Shown: one piece after another, positions 45,855 to 55,681 of the stretch
Layout: each line of letters opens with the position of its first letter
Position numbering within the stretch: position 1 is the stretch's first letter
Assembly: GCF_002794355.1 (NCBI RefSeq)
Contig: NZ_PGOI01000007.1
Span: 124,001-188,000 of the forward strand
Length of the DNA: 64,000 nt
Direction: 5' to 3'
DNA from: Pseudorhodobacter sp. MZDSW-24AT
Lineage (GTDB): Bacteria; Pseudomonadota; Alphaproteobacteria; Rhodobacterales; Rhodobacteraceae
The notes under the pieces: model-generated
Database searches by the model: none
Told to the model about the DNA's origin: nothing
Seen by the model: only the letters and a program-made list of their open reading frames with translations
Position numbers and translations under genes: made by a program

Positions 45855-46565
45855 TCAGGCGCCGGTTTCAAAGGCGGTGGTATCGCCTTTCGGGCGCTGA
45901 TCGGCGGGCAGAGTGCCGGTGACCAGATAGATCACCTGTTCGGCAATGCCGGTGGCGTGGTCACCGACGCGCTCGATGTTCTTGGCGATGAAATGCAGAT
46001 GCATGCAGCCCGTGATGTGGCGCGGGTCTTCCATCATATGGGTCAGGATCTCGCGGAACAGCGCGCTGTAGATCTGGTCGATCTCCTGATCGCGCAGGCG
46101 CACGGCGGCGGCAAGCTCGGCATCCCGCCGCAGATAGGCGTCCAGTGCGTCCTTGAGCTGCTGCTGCACGGCCGTTGCCATGCGGTAGACCGAGGCCGCC
46201 GAATCGCCGATGGGCGGGGACTGATTGAGCACGGTGGAGCGTTTGGCCAGATTCTTGGCGTAATCGCCGCAGCGTTCCAGATTCGAAGCAACCTTCATCA
46301 CGGTCAGCACGGTGCGCAGATCGCTGGCGGTGGGGGCGCGCAAGGCGATGACGCGCGCGCATTCCTGATTGATCTGTTCTTCCAGCGCATCCACGGCGGC
46401 ATCCCCCTGACGGACCTGCTGGGCCAAGGCGATGTCACGGTCGCGCAGACCGCGTGCCGCCGACAGCAGGGCCTCTTCGACAAGGGTGCCCATGCGCAGG
46501 ACAAGCGCCTGCACCGCTTCAAGGTCGCGGTCAAAGGCGCGGAGAATATGCGGATCGGATTGCAT
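45855..46565 (-). CDS. phoU: Phosphate transport and signalling regulator PhoU
   Basis: A 236-residue helical protein with two PhoU repeats, each containing an E/D-rich metal-binding motif (EEQINQECARV and DQEIDQIYSAL) and LERCGDYAKNLA / IERVGDHATGIAEQ. It links the PstSCAB transporter to PhoR/PhoB signalling. It is the last gene of the operon, 14 bases after pstB. No phoB or phoR is found in the window. Confidence 0.95.
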   Translation of the reverse strand: MQSDPHILRAFDRDLEAVQALVLRMGTLVEEALLSAARGLRDRDIALAQQVRQGDAAVDALEEQINQECARVIALRAPTASDLRTVLTVMKVASNLERCGDYAKNLAKRSTVLNQSPPIGDSAASVYRMATAVQQQLKDALDAYLRRDAELAAAVRLRDQEIDQIYSALFREILTHMMEDPRHITGCMHLHFIAKNIERVGDHATGIAEQVIYLVTGTLPADQRPKGDTTAFETGA

Positions 46566-46579
46566 GTGATGGCCCCCCT

Positions 46580-47377
46580 TCAGCCGATCCGGCCGGAAAT
46601 ATAGGATTCCGTGCGCGGGTCGGTGGGGTTGGTGAAGATGGTGCCGGTTTCGCCATATTCGACCAGATTCCCAAGGTGGAAAAAGGCGGTGCGCTGCGAC
46701 ACGCGCGCGGCCTGCTGCATCGAGTGGGTGACGATGACCACCGAGAACGAGGCGCGCAGTTCGTCGATCAGCTCTTCGACCTGTGCAGTGGCGATCGGAT
46801 CGAGCGCCGAGCAGGGTTCGTCCATCAAAAGCACCTCGGGCGAGGTGGCGATGGCACGGGCGATGCACAGGCGCTGTTGCTGGCCGCCTGACAGGCCGGT
46901 GCCGGGCGCGTTCAACCTGTCCTTGGCCTCGTTCCACAAGGCGGCCTTGCGCAAGGCACTTTCCACGATCTCGTCCAGATCGGCCTTGTTGCGGGTCATG
47001 CCATGGATCTTGGGGCCATAGGCCACATTGTCATAGATCGACTTTGGAAACGGGTTGGGCTTTTGGAACACCATGCCAACCTTGGCGCGCAGCTGCACCG
47101 GATCGACCCGTTTGTCATAGATATTCTCGCCATCGATCAGGATTTCCCCCGACACGCGGGCCGAGGCCACGGTGTCATTCATCCGGTTCAGGCAACGCAG
47201 GAAGGTGGATTTGCCGCAGCCCGAGGGGCCGATGAAGGCGGTCACGGTGTTGTCAAGGATATCGACGTTGACATCCTTCAGCGCGTGGGTGGTGCCATAA
47301 TGCACCTGCACGCCACGCGCCGTGATCTTGGCCTTCTGGGTGTCCACGTCTCTCTCCACAATTCGCATGTCGTTCAT
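46580..47377 (-). CDS. pstB: Phosphate ABC transporter ATP-binding protein
   Basis: A 265-residue ATPase, with Walker [10 protein letters not shown] at 50-58, the [10 protein letters not shown] signature and Walker [12 protein letters not shown], then [10 protein letters not shown]. These are typical PstB sequences. ATG 47377 ([10 protein letters not shown]) has AAGGTG upstream, and the longer reading from 47419 lacks a plausible ribosome-binding site. It energises phosphate import by PstA/PstC. Confidence 0.95.
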   Translation of the reverse strand: MNDMRIVERDVDTQKAKITARGVQVHYGTTHALKDVNVDILDNTVTAFIGPSGCGKSTFLRCLNRMNDTVASARVSGEILIDGENIYDKRVDPVQLRAKVGMVFQKPNPFPKSIYDNVAYGPKIHGMTRNKADLDEIVESALRKAALWNEAKDRLNAPGTGLSGGQQQRLCIARAIATSPEVLLMDEPCSALDPIATAQVEELIDELRASFSVVIVTHSMQQAARVSQRTAFFHLGNLVEYGETGTIFTNPTDPRTESYISGRIG

Positions 47378-47402
47378 TTGGAAGGCACCTTTGTGCGATC
47401 TG

Positions 47403-48764
47403 TTACCAGCGCCGTTCAAAGCGGCGGCGCAGCAGGATGGCGATGATGTTCATGGCCAGCAGGAAGGCCAGCAGCACGATGATGGCGCCCGAAGAGCGTT
47501 CGATAAAGGCCGGGTCTGAGCGCGAGGCCCAAGAGTAAACCTGCACCGGCAATGCGGTGGCCGGGTCGAAAAAGCCGCCATCAAGCGGGCTTGCCGGGTA
47601 GTTGGCGACGAAGGCCACCATCCCGATCAGGAGAAGCGGCGCGGTTTCGCCCAAGGCCGAGGCAAGGCCAAGGATCGTCCCCGTCAGAATGCCGGGGGCG
47701 GCCAGCGGCAGCACATGGTGAAAGACGGTCTGCATCTTGGACGCGCCGACGCCAAGGGCGGCATCGCGGATCGAGGGCGGCACCGCACGCAAGGAGGCGC
47801 GGGTGGCGATGATGATGGTGGGCAATGTCATCAGGGTGAGCACGAGCGCGCCCACAATGGGGGCCGAGGCTGGCAGCTTGGCGAAGTTGATGAAGATCGC
47901 CAGACCAAGGATACCGTAGACGATGGACGGCACAGCGGCGAGGTTCGAGATGTTCACCTCGATAATGTCGGTCCATTTGTTCTTCGGGGCAAATTCTTCA
48001 AGATAGATCGACGCGGCCACGCCGATGGGCAGCACCATGATCGCCACGAGGAACATCATGTAAAGCGAGCCGATGATGGCGATGCCAAGCCCTGCCGATT
48101 CCGGGCGCTGATCCGAGGCGTCGGGGTTGGTCAGAAAGCGCCAGTTGAACGCGCTGGTCAGCACCCCGGCCTCGACCAGGCGGTCTGCCAGTTGCAATTG
48201 GGCGGGGGTGATGTTGCTGTCGCGTTCGGCCGAGGCCATGGTGACACGGCCCTTGAGATAGCCATCGATCCGGCCCGAGGCGAAGGTGGAAAAGCGGATC
48301 GTCTGGCCCAGAAGATCGGGGTCGGCCAGCACCATGTTGCGCAACCGCGCCGGCGCATCGCGCGAGATGAAGTCGCCGACCTGCTTCGGGGTCACGCCTT
48401 CGACCGAGATGTTGCGTTCGGCCATATAGTCGTTCAACGCGCCGGAGAGCAGGTTCCCGTAGCCGATCGTGGTGACCTTGCTGAGCGATTCAAGGCTGCG
48501 GTCGCCTTCCGGGTCCAGCCGCTCGGGGTCGATCGTGACGGTCAGTTCAAGACTGGCCTGACGGAAGGCCGAGACCCCATCGGAGAAGATGGTCCACAGC
48601 ATCACGCAAAGGGTGATCAGGCTGATCGAGATGGCGGCGATGCCGTAGAACTTGAAGCGGGCTTCGGCGGCATTGCGCCGTTTCATCAGCGCGTCCTGCT
48701 GAAGCAAGGACGCGCCACCCTGCGACCGGGCTTCGGGAAGGCCAGAGGCGGTTGCGTCGGTCAT
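47403..48764 (-). CDS. pstA: Phosphate ABC transporter permease
   Basis: A 453-residue PstA, clearly longer than the roughly 300 residues of enterobacterial PstA. The extra length is an N-terminal helix and a large periplasmic insertion (about residues 70-215) before the conserved six-helix core, which contains the [35 protein letters not shown] region and [22 protein letters not shown]. The long form is common in alphaproteobacteria. The start overlaps the pstC stop by four bases (ATGA). Confidence 0.94.
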   Translation of the reverse strand: MTDATASGLPEARSQGGASLLQQDALMKRRNAAEARFKFYGIAAISISLITLCVMLWTIFSDGVSAFRQASLELTVTIDPERLDPEGDRSLESLSKVTTIGYGNLLSGALNDYMAERNISVEGVTPKQVGDFISRDAPARLRNMVLADPDLLGQTIRFSTFASGRIDGYLKGRVTMASAERDSNITPAQLQLADRLVEAGVLTSAFNWRFLTNPDASDQRPESAGLGIAIIGSLYMMFLVAIMVLPIGVAASIYLEEFAPKNKWTDIIEVNISNLAAVPSIVYGILGLAIFINFAKLPASAPIVGALVLTLMTLPTIIIATRASLRAVPPSIRDAALGVGASKMQTVFHHVLPLAAPGILTGTILGLASALGETAPLLLIGMVAFVANYPASPLDGGFFDPATALPVQVYSWASRSDPAFIERSSGAIIVLLAFLLAMNIIAILLRRRFERRW

Positions 48765-50221
48765 TCGTATTGCTCCCGATATTTGCGCACGATGATCAGG
48801 GCGACGATGTTCAGGCCCAGCGTGATCACGAAAAGGGTCATCCCGAGGGCAAAGGCCACAAGGGTTTCGGGCGAGTTGAACTCGGTGTCGCCGGTCAGCT
48901 GGCTGACGATCTTGACGGTGATTGTGGTCATCGCCTCGAAAGGGTTGAGGTCAAGCCGCGCGGCCGCCCCGGCCCCCATCACCACAATCATCGTTTCCCC
49001 GATGGCGCGGCTGGCGGCGAGCAGGATCGCCCCCACCACGCCGGGAAGGGCGGCGGGCAGGACCACCTGACGGATGGTTTCCGATTTGGTGGCGCCCAGA
49101 CCATAAGACCCGTCACGCATCGACTGCGGCACGGCATTGATGATGTCATCGGCCAAGGAGGAGATGAAGGGGATGTTCAGAATGCCGATCACGATTCCGG
49201 CGGTCATCACCGAAGAGCCCGACGTGCCAAGCCCCAGCGGCTGGGCAAAAGCGTCCCGCAGGAAGGGGCCGACGGTCACCAGCGCGAACAGGCCGAACAC
49301 AACGGTGGGGATGCCCGCGATGATCTCGATCATCGGCTTGATGATCGCGCGCAGGCGGGGGCTTGCATATTCCGCCAGATAGATCGCGGTGAACAGCCCG
49401 ATCGGCACCGCCACCAGCATCGAGACGAGGCTGATGTAGAGCGTGCCCCACAAGAGCGGCGCGAGGCCCAGTTGACTGTTGCCTTGGAAAGAGGGCGACC
49501 ATGTCAGGCTGAGGAAGAAATCCTGCCATGGATACATCGAGAAAAAGCGCAGGCTTTCGGTCAGCATCGACATCACGATGCCCACGGTGGTGAGAATGGC
49601 GATGGTGGAGGCCAGCATCAACAGCGCCAGCATCACCCGCTCCACCCGGTTGCGGGCGCGAAAATCCTTGTCGGTGACCTTGATCGCATAGGCCAGCCCG
49701 GCAAGCGCAAGTGTGAGCGTCAGCACGGTGCGCATCCATGCGCCAGAGAGGTTGAGCTCGCGGCTGCGTTGCGCGGCCTCAAGCACTTGCGGCGTCACCT
49801 CGGCCCCCAGCGCCACGCCGACGGTGCCCAGCACTTCGCGGATCGATCCCGTGGTGGTGCTGACTTCGCGGGCCTGAACGTCTGTCAGCGCGCCCCGCGC
49901 CACAGCCACATCCAGCCCGTTCGCCACGCGGCGCACATCGGCCATGATCAGCGTGCGGGCAGCGTCGCTTTCCACGCTGTCGGCGGGAAAATATCCCAGA
50001 ACCTGACGCTCGACCACCATCGGCTGAAGGATCAGCCAGACGGCCAGAGCCAGCAAAGCCGGCACTGCGGCCATGATCGCCCCGTGCCAGCCGTAGTAAT
50101 TCGGCAAGGAATGCAGAACCCGGATATTGCCCTGAGCCGAGGCCACGGCGCGGCGGCGCCCCAACACAAAACCGGCCACGGCCAGAACAAGCAAAACGGT
50201 TAAAGTGAGGGCGACGGTCAT
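48761..50221 (-). CDS. pstC: Phosphate ABC transporter permease
   Basis: A 486-residue PstC with two N-terminal helices, a large periplasmic insertion, and the six-helix core including YLAEYASPRLRAIIKPMIEIIAGIPTVVFGLFAL and the loop SMRDGSYGLGATKSETIRQVVLP. Like PstA it is the long alphaproteobacterial form. Between it and pstS lies a strong hairpin (50246-50271). Confidence 0.94.
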   Translation of the reverse strand: MTVALTLTVLLVLAVAGFVLGRRRAVASAQGNIRVLHSLPNYYGWHGAIMAAVPALLALAVWLILQPMVVERQVLGYFPADSVESDAARTLIMADVRRVANGLDVAVARGALTDVQAREVSTTTGSIREVLGTVGVALGAEVTPQVLEAAQRSRELNLSGAWMRTVLTLTLALAGLAYAIKVTDKDFRARNRVERVMLALLMLASTIAILTTVGIVMSMLTESLRFFSMYPWQDFFLSLTWSPSFQGNSQLGLAPLLWGTLYISLVSMLVAVPIGLFTAIYLAEYASPRLRAIIKPMIEIIAGIPTVVFGLFALVTVGPFLRDAFAQPLGLGTSGSSVMTAGIVIGILNIPFISSLADDIINAVPQSMRDGSYGLGATKSETIRQVVLPAALPGVVGAILLAASRAIGETMIVVMGAGAAARLDLNPFEAMTTITVKIVSQLTGDTEFNSPETLVAFALGMTLFVITLGLNIVALIIVRKYREQYE

Positions 50222-50245
50222 GGTGATCCTGCGCGCAAAAGATGT

Positions 50246-50271
50246 GGGGGCGGCGCTTGCGCGACGCCCCC
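50246..50271 (-). terminator. Intercistronic hairpin between pstS and pstC
   Basis: GGGGGCG (50246-50252) pairs with CGCCCCC (50265-50271), and inside the loop GCGC-TT-GCGC forms a second stem. On the minus strand it is followed by ACATCTTTT. It sits 10 bases after the pstS stop. It could partly terminate transcription or protect the pstS mRNA, allowing more binding protein than permease to be made. Confidence 0.6.
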
Positions 50272-50281
50272 GGGTCTTGGA

Positions 50282-51337
50282 TCAGTTCAGCGGCGCCATC
50301 GGGGTGCGCGCAGCCACGGCTTCCTGAGTGGCAGCCAGTTCCGGGTCGGACACGAGGCCATACTGGGCCAGCGGCCCATCGGGGCCAGCCATATCATCCG
50401 ACACGAAGAACTCGACATATTCCTTCAGGCCGGGGATCACGTCGAGATGCGCGGTCTTGACGTAGAAGAACAGCGGACGCGACACCGGGTAATCGCCCGA
50501 GGCGATGGTTTCGGTCGAAGGAACCACGCCACCCATGGTGCCGACGCGCAGTTTGTCGGTGTTGTTTTGATAGAAGGACAGACCGAACACGCCGATGGCG
50601 TTTTTGTCGTTTTCCAGACGCTGCAGCGTTTCGGTGTAGTCACCGTCGATGTCGACGTTGCGGCCATCGGTGCGCAGCTTGGCGCATTCGGCATTGGCGG
50701 CACGGTTCTTGGCCGAGTCGTCATCGCCGGCGACAACCGCAAGGAACAGGTCATGCGCGCCGGTTTCCTTGCAGCCTGCGATGATCACACGCTCGTCAAA
50801 CACTTCGCGGGTGCCGTGCTTGGTGCCGGGCGACAGAACCAGAATGTCTTGCGCGGGCAGTGCCGGGTTGAATTCGGCCCACTGGCTGTGGGTGTTGGCG
50901 GTCAGCGCGCCATCCTTGACGACCTGCGCGGCCAAGGCGTTGTAGATGTCGCCTGCGGTGAAGGCGAATTCGGGGCCGTTCACATCCGAGGCAAAGACGA
51001 TGCCGTCATAGCCAAAGCGCACTTCCATGATCTCGGTCACGCCATTGGCAGCGCAGGTGTCAAGATCACGCTGGGTGATGCGAGAAGACGAGTTTGCGAT
51101 GTCGACAGTGTTCGGGCCCACGCCTTCGCACATCTTGGCGCGGCCTGCGCCCGAACCGCCGCCTTCCACGACAGGAGTCGGGAAATCGAAGTTTTCACCG
51201 AAGGCTTCGGCGACGATGGTCGAATAGGGCAGAACGGTCGAAGAACCGGTGATTTGCACGTTGTCGCGTGCCGCTGCGGCGGTGGCAGACACGGCCGCGA
51301 TGGCCAGCGCCGACACGGTGAATTTCATGAGGTTCAT
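50282..51337 (-). CDS. pstS: Periplasmic phosphate-binding protein
   Basis: A 351-residue PstS with a signal peptide (KFTVSALAIAAVSATAAAA) before RDNVQITGSSTVLPYSTIVA, the conserved phosphate-site entry. Further ligand motifs are VEGGGSGAG and DIANSSSRIT. It binds phosphate for PstCAB. The ATG at 51337 has GGAGAG upstream. It is the first gene of pstSCAB-phoU and follows a Pho box. Confidence 0.95.
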   Translation of the reverse strand: MNLMKFTVSALAIAAVSATAAAARDNVQITGSSTVLPYSTIVAEAFGENFDFPTPVVEGGGSGAGRAKMCEGVGPNTVDIANSSSRITQRDLDTCAANGVTEIMEVRFGYDGIVFASDVNGPEFAFTAGDIYNALAAQVVKDGALTANTHSQWAEFNPALPAQDILVLSPGTKHGTREVFDERVIIAGCKETGAHDLFLAVVAGDDDSAKNRAANAECAKLRTDGRNVDIDGDYTETLQRLENDKNAIGVFGLSFYQNNTDKLRVGTMGGVVPSTETIASGDYPVSRPLFFYVKTAHLDVIPGLKEYVEFFVSDDMAGPDGPLAQYGLVSDPELAATQEAVAARTPMAPLN

Positions 51338-51402
51338 ATCACTCTCCAGTGGATTTCTCGGACCGTTCACATGTGGCCCTGCCGTTCTGCTACCCGGGGG
51401 CG

Positions 51403-51431
51403 ACAACAGTTTTACAACAGCTTCATGACAG
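51403..51431 (-). promoter_or_regulatory. Pho box with three heptamers upstream of pstS
   Basis: On the minus strand three direct 7-base repeats, CTGTCAT, CTGTTGT and CTGTTGT, are spaced by GAAG and AAAA. This matches the Pho-box rule of CTGTCAT-like heptamers with 4-base spacers read by phosphorylated PhoB. The nearest edge is 65 bases upstream of the pstS ATG, a normal distance for an activator site. Confidence 0.85.
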
Positions 51432-51529
51432 TTTTGCGAAGGTGCCTGTGGACATCTGGCCCCGCCAGAGGGTTGCGGTTGATGACGGGGGCAGAGTCTC
51501 TATATTGGAGATGCAGTCAGGAGAGCGCG

Positions 51530-51892
51530 ATGACAGACGACACCCGCCAAAGAAAACCCGCGATGCTGCGTGGTTTGCGTCAGCGTTGCCCGAATTGCGG
51601 CGAAGGCCAGCTGTTCACCCGCTATCTGAAGGTGGCCCCGGCCTGCGCATCCTGTGGGCAGAGCTTTGCGCCACAAAAGGCGGATGACGGGCCGGCCTAT
51701 TTCACGATTCTGGTGATGTGCCACATTGCAGGCTTCATGCTGCATTTCATGATCGTCTATACCGAACTTGGGCCGTGGATGACGGCGCTGCTGGTGGGGG
51801 CGGTGGTGCTTGCGGGCAGTTTGTGGATGCTGCCACGCATCAAGGGTCTGATGATCGGCTGGCAATGGGCCGACCGGTTGCACGGGTTCTGA
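51530..51892 (+). CDS. DUF983 family protein with zinc ribbon and two membrane helices
   Basis: A 120-residue protein. The N-terminal half has two CxxC pairs (CPNCGEGQLF and CASCGQSF) that probably bind zinc. The C-terminal half has two membrane helices (YFTILVMCHIAGFMLHFMIV and MTALLVGAVVLAGSLWML). These features match DUF983, an alphaproteobacterial family whose role is unknown. AGGAGAG precedes the ATG. It is divergent from pstS, so it may share the Pho-controlled region, though the box is oriented toward pstS. Confidence 0.85.
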   Translation: MTDDTRQRKPAMLRGLRQRCPNCGEGQLFTRYLKVAPACASCGQSFAPQKADDGPAYFTILVMCHIAGFMLHFMIVYTELGPWMTALLVGAVVLAGSLWMLPRIKGLMIGWQWADRLHGF

Positions 51893-51981
51893 CACAGGGC
51901 GCGGGTGGCCCCACGGCCCCCCTGTCGCGGGCGCAATGATCTGCTAGGCTTTGCGTCTGATGCACAGCCGACAGGACCGAC

Positions 51982-52389
51982 ATGAGCCGTGAAGACCAGC
52001 CACCCGCAGGCAGCCCCACCATCCGCACCATCGCGATGCCCGCCGACACCAACCCGTCGGGCGATATCTTTGGCGGCTGGCTGATGAGCCAGATGGACCT
52101 TGCGGCCGGCAGTGTGGCCTCGCTCACCTCGGGCGGGCGCAGTGCCACGGTGGCGGTGGATGCGATGATCTTTCATCGCCCCGTCAAGGTGGGGGATGAG
52201 GTGTCGCTTTACGCCACGCTGGTGCGGCAAGGGCGCACCTCGATGACCATTCACGTCGATGCGTGGCGGCGCGCGCGGGCGCAGCCGCAATCGGAAAAGG
52301 TGACAGAGGCGAATTTCACCTTTGTCGCGCTGGATGAGGATGGTCGCCCGGTGCCGATTGCCAAGGCCGCCGATCCGCAAAGGGCGTGA
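51982..52389 (+). CDS. Acyl-CoA thioesterase (YciA-like hotdog fold)
   Basis: A 135-residue hotdog-fold thioesterase. The signature PADTNPSGDIFGGWLMSQMD with the catalytic-type Asn/Gly-Asp pattern is close to YciA, and ATVAVDAMIFHRPVKVGD follows as in YciA/BACH. It hydrolyses acyl-CoA thioesters, with chain length uncertain. It is oriented the same way as, and about 90 bases after, the DUF983 gene. Confidence 0.88.
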   Translation: MSREDQPPAGSPTIRTIAMPADTNPSGDIFGGWLMSQMDLAAGSVASLTSGGRSATVAVDAMIFHRPVKVGDEVSLYATLVRQGRTSMTIHVDAWRRARAQPQSEKVTEANFTFVALDEDGRPVPIAKAADPQRA

Positions 52390-52496
52390 CAGTCCTTGCA
52401 GCGCATTTGCACGATGCAAAAGGATGCGCTTTAAGGAAGGCGCCGACCGATCCGCCCCGCACCGGCCGGGCACCTTGACGAAAGAACACCTGACCC

Positions 52497-54083
52497 ATGC
52501 GCAATTTCCAGCTTCCCGGCCGCTCGCCGGCCCGCGCCACCCAAGCGATGGCGGCCACCTCGCACCCTTTGTCAACGCTGGCCGCGCTGGAGATCCTGCG
52601 GGCGGGTGGCAATGCGGTGGATGCCGCCATCTGCGCCGCCGCCGTGCAAGGCGTGGTGGAGCCGCAATCGACGGGCATTGGCGGCGATTGCTTTGTGCTG
52701 ATGTGCCTTGCGGGGCAAGAGCCGGTGATCGCGCTGAACGGATCGGGCCGCGCGCCTGCGGGGGCGACGATTGAGGCCTATCGCGGCATGGGCTTGGACA
52801 CGGTGCCGACCTATGGCCCGCATTCGGTGACACTTCCCGGCGCGGTGGATGCCTGGTGCCGGCTGTCGGCCGATCATGGACGGTTGGGCATGGCGGCCGT
52901 GCTGGCGCCCGCGATCCATTACGCGGAACACGGCTATGTGGTGCAGGACCGGGTGGCGCAGGACTGGGCCGATACGGCGGCCCGGCTGGCACAGGATGAA
53001 GGCTCGGCCGCCATCTTCCTGCCCGGTGGCCGCGCCCCCAAGGCGGGCGAGGTGCATCGTCAGCCTGCCTTGGCGCAAACGCTGCGGCGCATTGCCGAAC
53101 AGGGCCGCGCCGGGTTCTATGAAGGCCCGGTGGCCGAGGCCTTGGTGGCCCGTCTGCAAGCGCTTGGCGGGGTGCATGTGATGGCGGATTTCGCCGCCAC
53201 ACGCGCCGATTACGTGACGCCTGTCTCTGCCCCCTATCGCGGTTATCGGGTGCACCAGATGCCGCCCAACAATCAGGGGCTGACGGCGCTTTTGATGCTG
53301 AACATCCTGTCGGGCTTTGCGCTGTCGGATCTGGCGCCGCTCGGCCCCGAGCGCCTGCATCTGGAGATCGAGGCCGGGCGTCTGGCCTACCGCGACCGCA
53401 ACGACTGCCTTGGCGATCTGCCGCCCGAGGATGCCACCATCGCCGCCCTGCTGTCACCCGCCCGCGCCGACGGCCTGCGCGGCGCGTTGCACAAGGACCG
53501 CGCGATGACCGATCTGCCCGATCCGGGGCTCGCCAAGACCGATACGGTCTATATCTCGATCGTCGAAGAAGACCGCAATGCCGTCAGCTTCATCAACTCC
53601 ACCTATCACGCCTTTGGCAGCGGCATCACCTGCGCGCAGACGGGCGTGGTGTTGCAGAACAGGGGCGCGAGCTTCCGGCTGGACCCGGCGCATCCCAATG
53701 CGCTGAGACCGGGCAAGCGGCCCTTGCACACGATCATGCCGGGGATGCTGACCAAGGACGGGCGCGCCGTGATGCCCTTTGGCGTGATGGGCGGCGACTA
53801 TCAGCCCTTTGGCCACGCGCATCTGCTGGGCAATCTGCTCGACCACGGCATGGATGTGCAAGAGGCGCTGGATTGCGCCCGCGTCTTCTATCGCAACGGG
53901 GAAGTGCAGGCCGAGCATGGCGTGCCGCTGGACAGCGTCGCGGGGCTTCAGGCGCGCGGGCACAAGGTCTCGGTCGCGACGGAACCGCATGGCGGCGGGC
54001 AGGCGATCTGGATCGACTGGGAGGCAGGCACGCTGACCGGCGGATCGGACCCGCGCAAGGACGGGCTGGCGCTGGGGTATTGA
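52497..54083 (+). CDS. Gamma-glutamyltransferase family protein, cytosolic type
   Basis: A 528-residue Ntn-hydrolase. N-terminal motif GGNAVDAAICAAAVQGVVEP and GIGGDCF are typical, and the autocatalytic threonine is most likely T350 in KTDTVYIS, by alignment to E. coli TTHYS (T391), with the conserved NAVSF after it. GVMGGDYQPFGHA matches the C-terminal conserved region. There is no signal peptide (MRNFQLPGRSPARA), unlike periplasmic Ggt, so it resembles the YwrD-like cytosolic group. A glutamine-synthetase-like gene follows after 56 bases, suggesting a gamma-glutamyl pathway. Confidence 0.88.
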   Translation: MRNFQLPGRSPARATQAMAATSHPLSTLAALEILRAGGNAVDAAICAAAVQGVVEPQSTGIGGDCFVLMCLAGQEPVIALNGSGRAPAGATIEAYRGMGLDTVPTYGPHSVTLPGAVDAWCRLSADHGRLGMAAVLAPAIHYAEHGYVVQDRVAQDWADTAARLAQDEGSAAIFLPGGRAPKAGEVHRQPALAQTLRRIAEQGRAGFYEGPVAEALVARLQALGGVHVMADFAATRADYVTPVSAPYRGYRVHQMPPNNQGLTALLMLNILSGFALSDLAPLGPERLHLEIEAGRLAYRDRNDCLGDLPPEDATIAALLSPARADGLRGALHKDRAMTDLPDPGLAKTDTVYISIVEEDRNAVSFINSTYHAFGSGITCAQTGVVLQNRGASFRLDPAHPNALRPGKRPLHTIMPGMLTKDGRAVMPFGVMGGDYQPFGHAHLLGNLLDHGMDVQEALDCARVFYRNGEVQAEHGVPLDSVAGLQARGHKVSVATEPHGGGQAIWIDWEAGTLTGGSDPRKDGLALGY

Positions 54084-54139
54084 CCGGGCATGGGGGGGTT
54101 GGTGTTGAGCCAGCCCCGCAGGAACACAGGACACCGAAG

Positions 54140-55519
54140 ATGACGACTCCTTTCCCCGGCGGGGCGACGCTGGCCGAGGCGCAGGCTTTCTTGCAGCGCT
54201 ATCCCGACGTGCAGGCCATCGACATCGTGCTGACCGATTGCCACGGGATCGGGCGGGGCAAGTCGATCCGGCGGCATGAGCTGGAAAGCCTGTTCACCGC
54301 AGGGCGCGGGCTGCCCGCGTCGATGTTCGCGCAGGATGTGGCGGGCGATGATGTGGCGGGCACCGGGCTGGTGCTGGAAGATGGCGGCGGCGATCTGCGC
54401 TGTTGGCCGATTGCGGGGACGCTGGGGTTTCTGCCGGCGACCGGGCGGGGGCTGGTGCTGATCAGCATGTTCAACCCCGACGGCAGCGGCTTTGCGGCCG
54501 AGCCCCGGCATGCGCTTTTGCGGCAGGTGAAGCGGGCGGAAGCGCTGGGGTTTGCGCCGATGGGGGCGCTGGAGGTGGAGTTCTATCTGGTCGACCGCGA
54601 GCGCGACGGGAACGGGCGGATGCAGCCCGCCCGCTATCCGCTGACGGGGCGGCGGTCGGGGAACACCAACACGATGTCGGTGGATGAGCTGGACGAGATG
54701 TCGCCCTTCTTTGACGCGGTCTATGAAGGGGCGGCGGCGCTGGATCTGCCGCTGGAGGCGCTGATTTCGGAATATGCCTGCGGGCAGTATGAGCTGACGA
54801 TCCGCTACCGCGACCTGATGCGGGCGGCGGATGATGTGATCCTGGCCAAGCGGCTGCTGCGCAGCACGGCGCGGCGGTTCGGGATGGAGGCCTGTTTCAT
54901 GGCCAAGCCGTTCGGGTCGATGGCGGGGTCGGGGATGCACCTGCATCTGTCGCTGGCCGATGCGGGCGGCAGCAACCTGTTTGCCGACCCGACGGAGGGC
55001 GCGCTGTCGCCGCTGATGCTGCAGGCCATCGCGGGGGTGCGGGGGACGATTGGCGAGACGATGGCGGTGCTGGCCCCGTTTCAAAACTCGTGGCGGCGCT
55101 TTGCCAGCGTGAACTACTCGCCGGGGAATGATGCTTGGGGGGTGGAGAATCGGACGGTGGCGGTAAGGGTGCCGTCGGGGAGCGGGAAGACCCGGCATTT
55201 CGAGCATCGGGTGGCGGGGGTGGACGCCAACCCCTATCTGGTCGCGGCGGTCACCTTGGGGGGGGCGCTGGACGGGATCGCGGCGGGGGCCGATCCGGGG
55301 CCAGCCACGCTGGGCAATGCCTATGAGAACGCCCCCTCTGCCAGCCTGCCGCGGGACTGGCTGGGGGCCATCGAGCGGCTGGAGGGGTCGGATTTTGCCC
55401 GCCGGGTGCTGGGGGAGCCGCTGCACCGGGGCTTTGTGGCCATCAAGAAGGCCGAGGTGATGAGGATGGCCTTGGAGGTGAGCGAGGCGGAGTGGGCGCT
55501 GTACGGGTTTTCGGTGTGA
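54140..55519 (+). CDS. Glutamine synthetase-like gamma-glutamyl ligase (PuuA-type)
   Basis: A 459-residue GS-fold protein. The catalytic domain has EVEFYL, the ATP-site region FMAKPFGSMAGSGMHLHLSL and ENRTVAVRVPSG, with the flexible and acidic residues of the GS beta-sheet. The absence of canonical GlnA regulatory features and its shorter N-terminal domain place it with PuuA/GlnT-like ligases that join glutamate to an amine. Its neighbour is a gamma-glutamyltransferase-like enzyme, so it may make or recycle gamma-glutamyl amines. No Puu dehydrogenases are adjacent. Substrate not determinable from sequence. Confidence 0.87.
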   Translation: MTTPFPGGATLAEAQAFLQRYPDVQAIDIVLTDCHGIGRGKSIRRHELESLFTAGRGLPASMFAQDVAGDDVAGTGLVLEDGGGDLRCWPIAGTLGFLPATGRGLVLISMFNPDGSGFAAEPRHALLRQVKRAEALGFAPMGALEVEFYLVDRERDGNGRMQPARYPLTGRRSGNTNTMSVDELDEMSPFFDAVYEGAAALDLPLEALISEYACGQYELTIRYRDLMRAADDVILAKRLLRSTARRFGMEACFMAKPFGSMAGSGMHLHLSLADAGGSNLFADPTEGALSPLMLQAIAGVRGTIGETMAVLAPFQNSWRRFASVNYSPGNDAWGVENRTVAVRVPSGSGKTRHFEHRVAGVDANPYLVAAVTLGGALDGIAAGADPGPATLGNAYENAPSASLPRDWLGAIERLEGSDFARRVLGEPLHRGFVAIKKAEVMRMALEVSEAEWALYGFSV

Positions 55520-55681
55520 GGGGGTTCCCCCTGTGTTACACCGACCAGCCCCTATGGAAATCAAGGGCTTGACCTGCGGGGATTCATGGTTCCTTAACCT
55601 TTTCGCCCTGATGCGAGAGTGTTGCCCGATGCCCGCCCAAGGGCTATGACCATGGAACCCGAACCACCATGAGGCCGCGCC

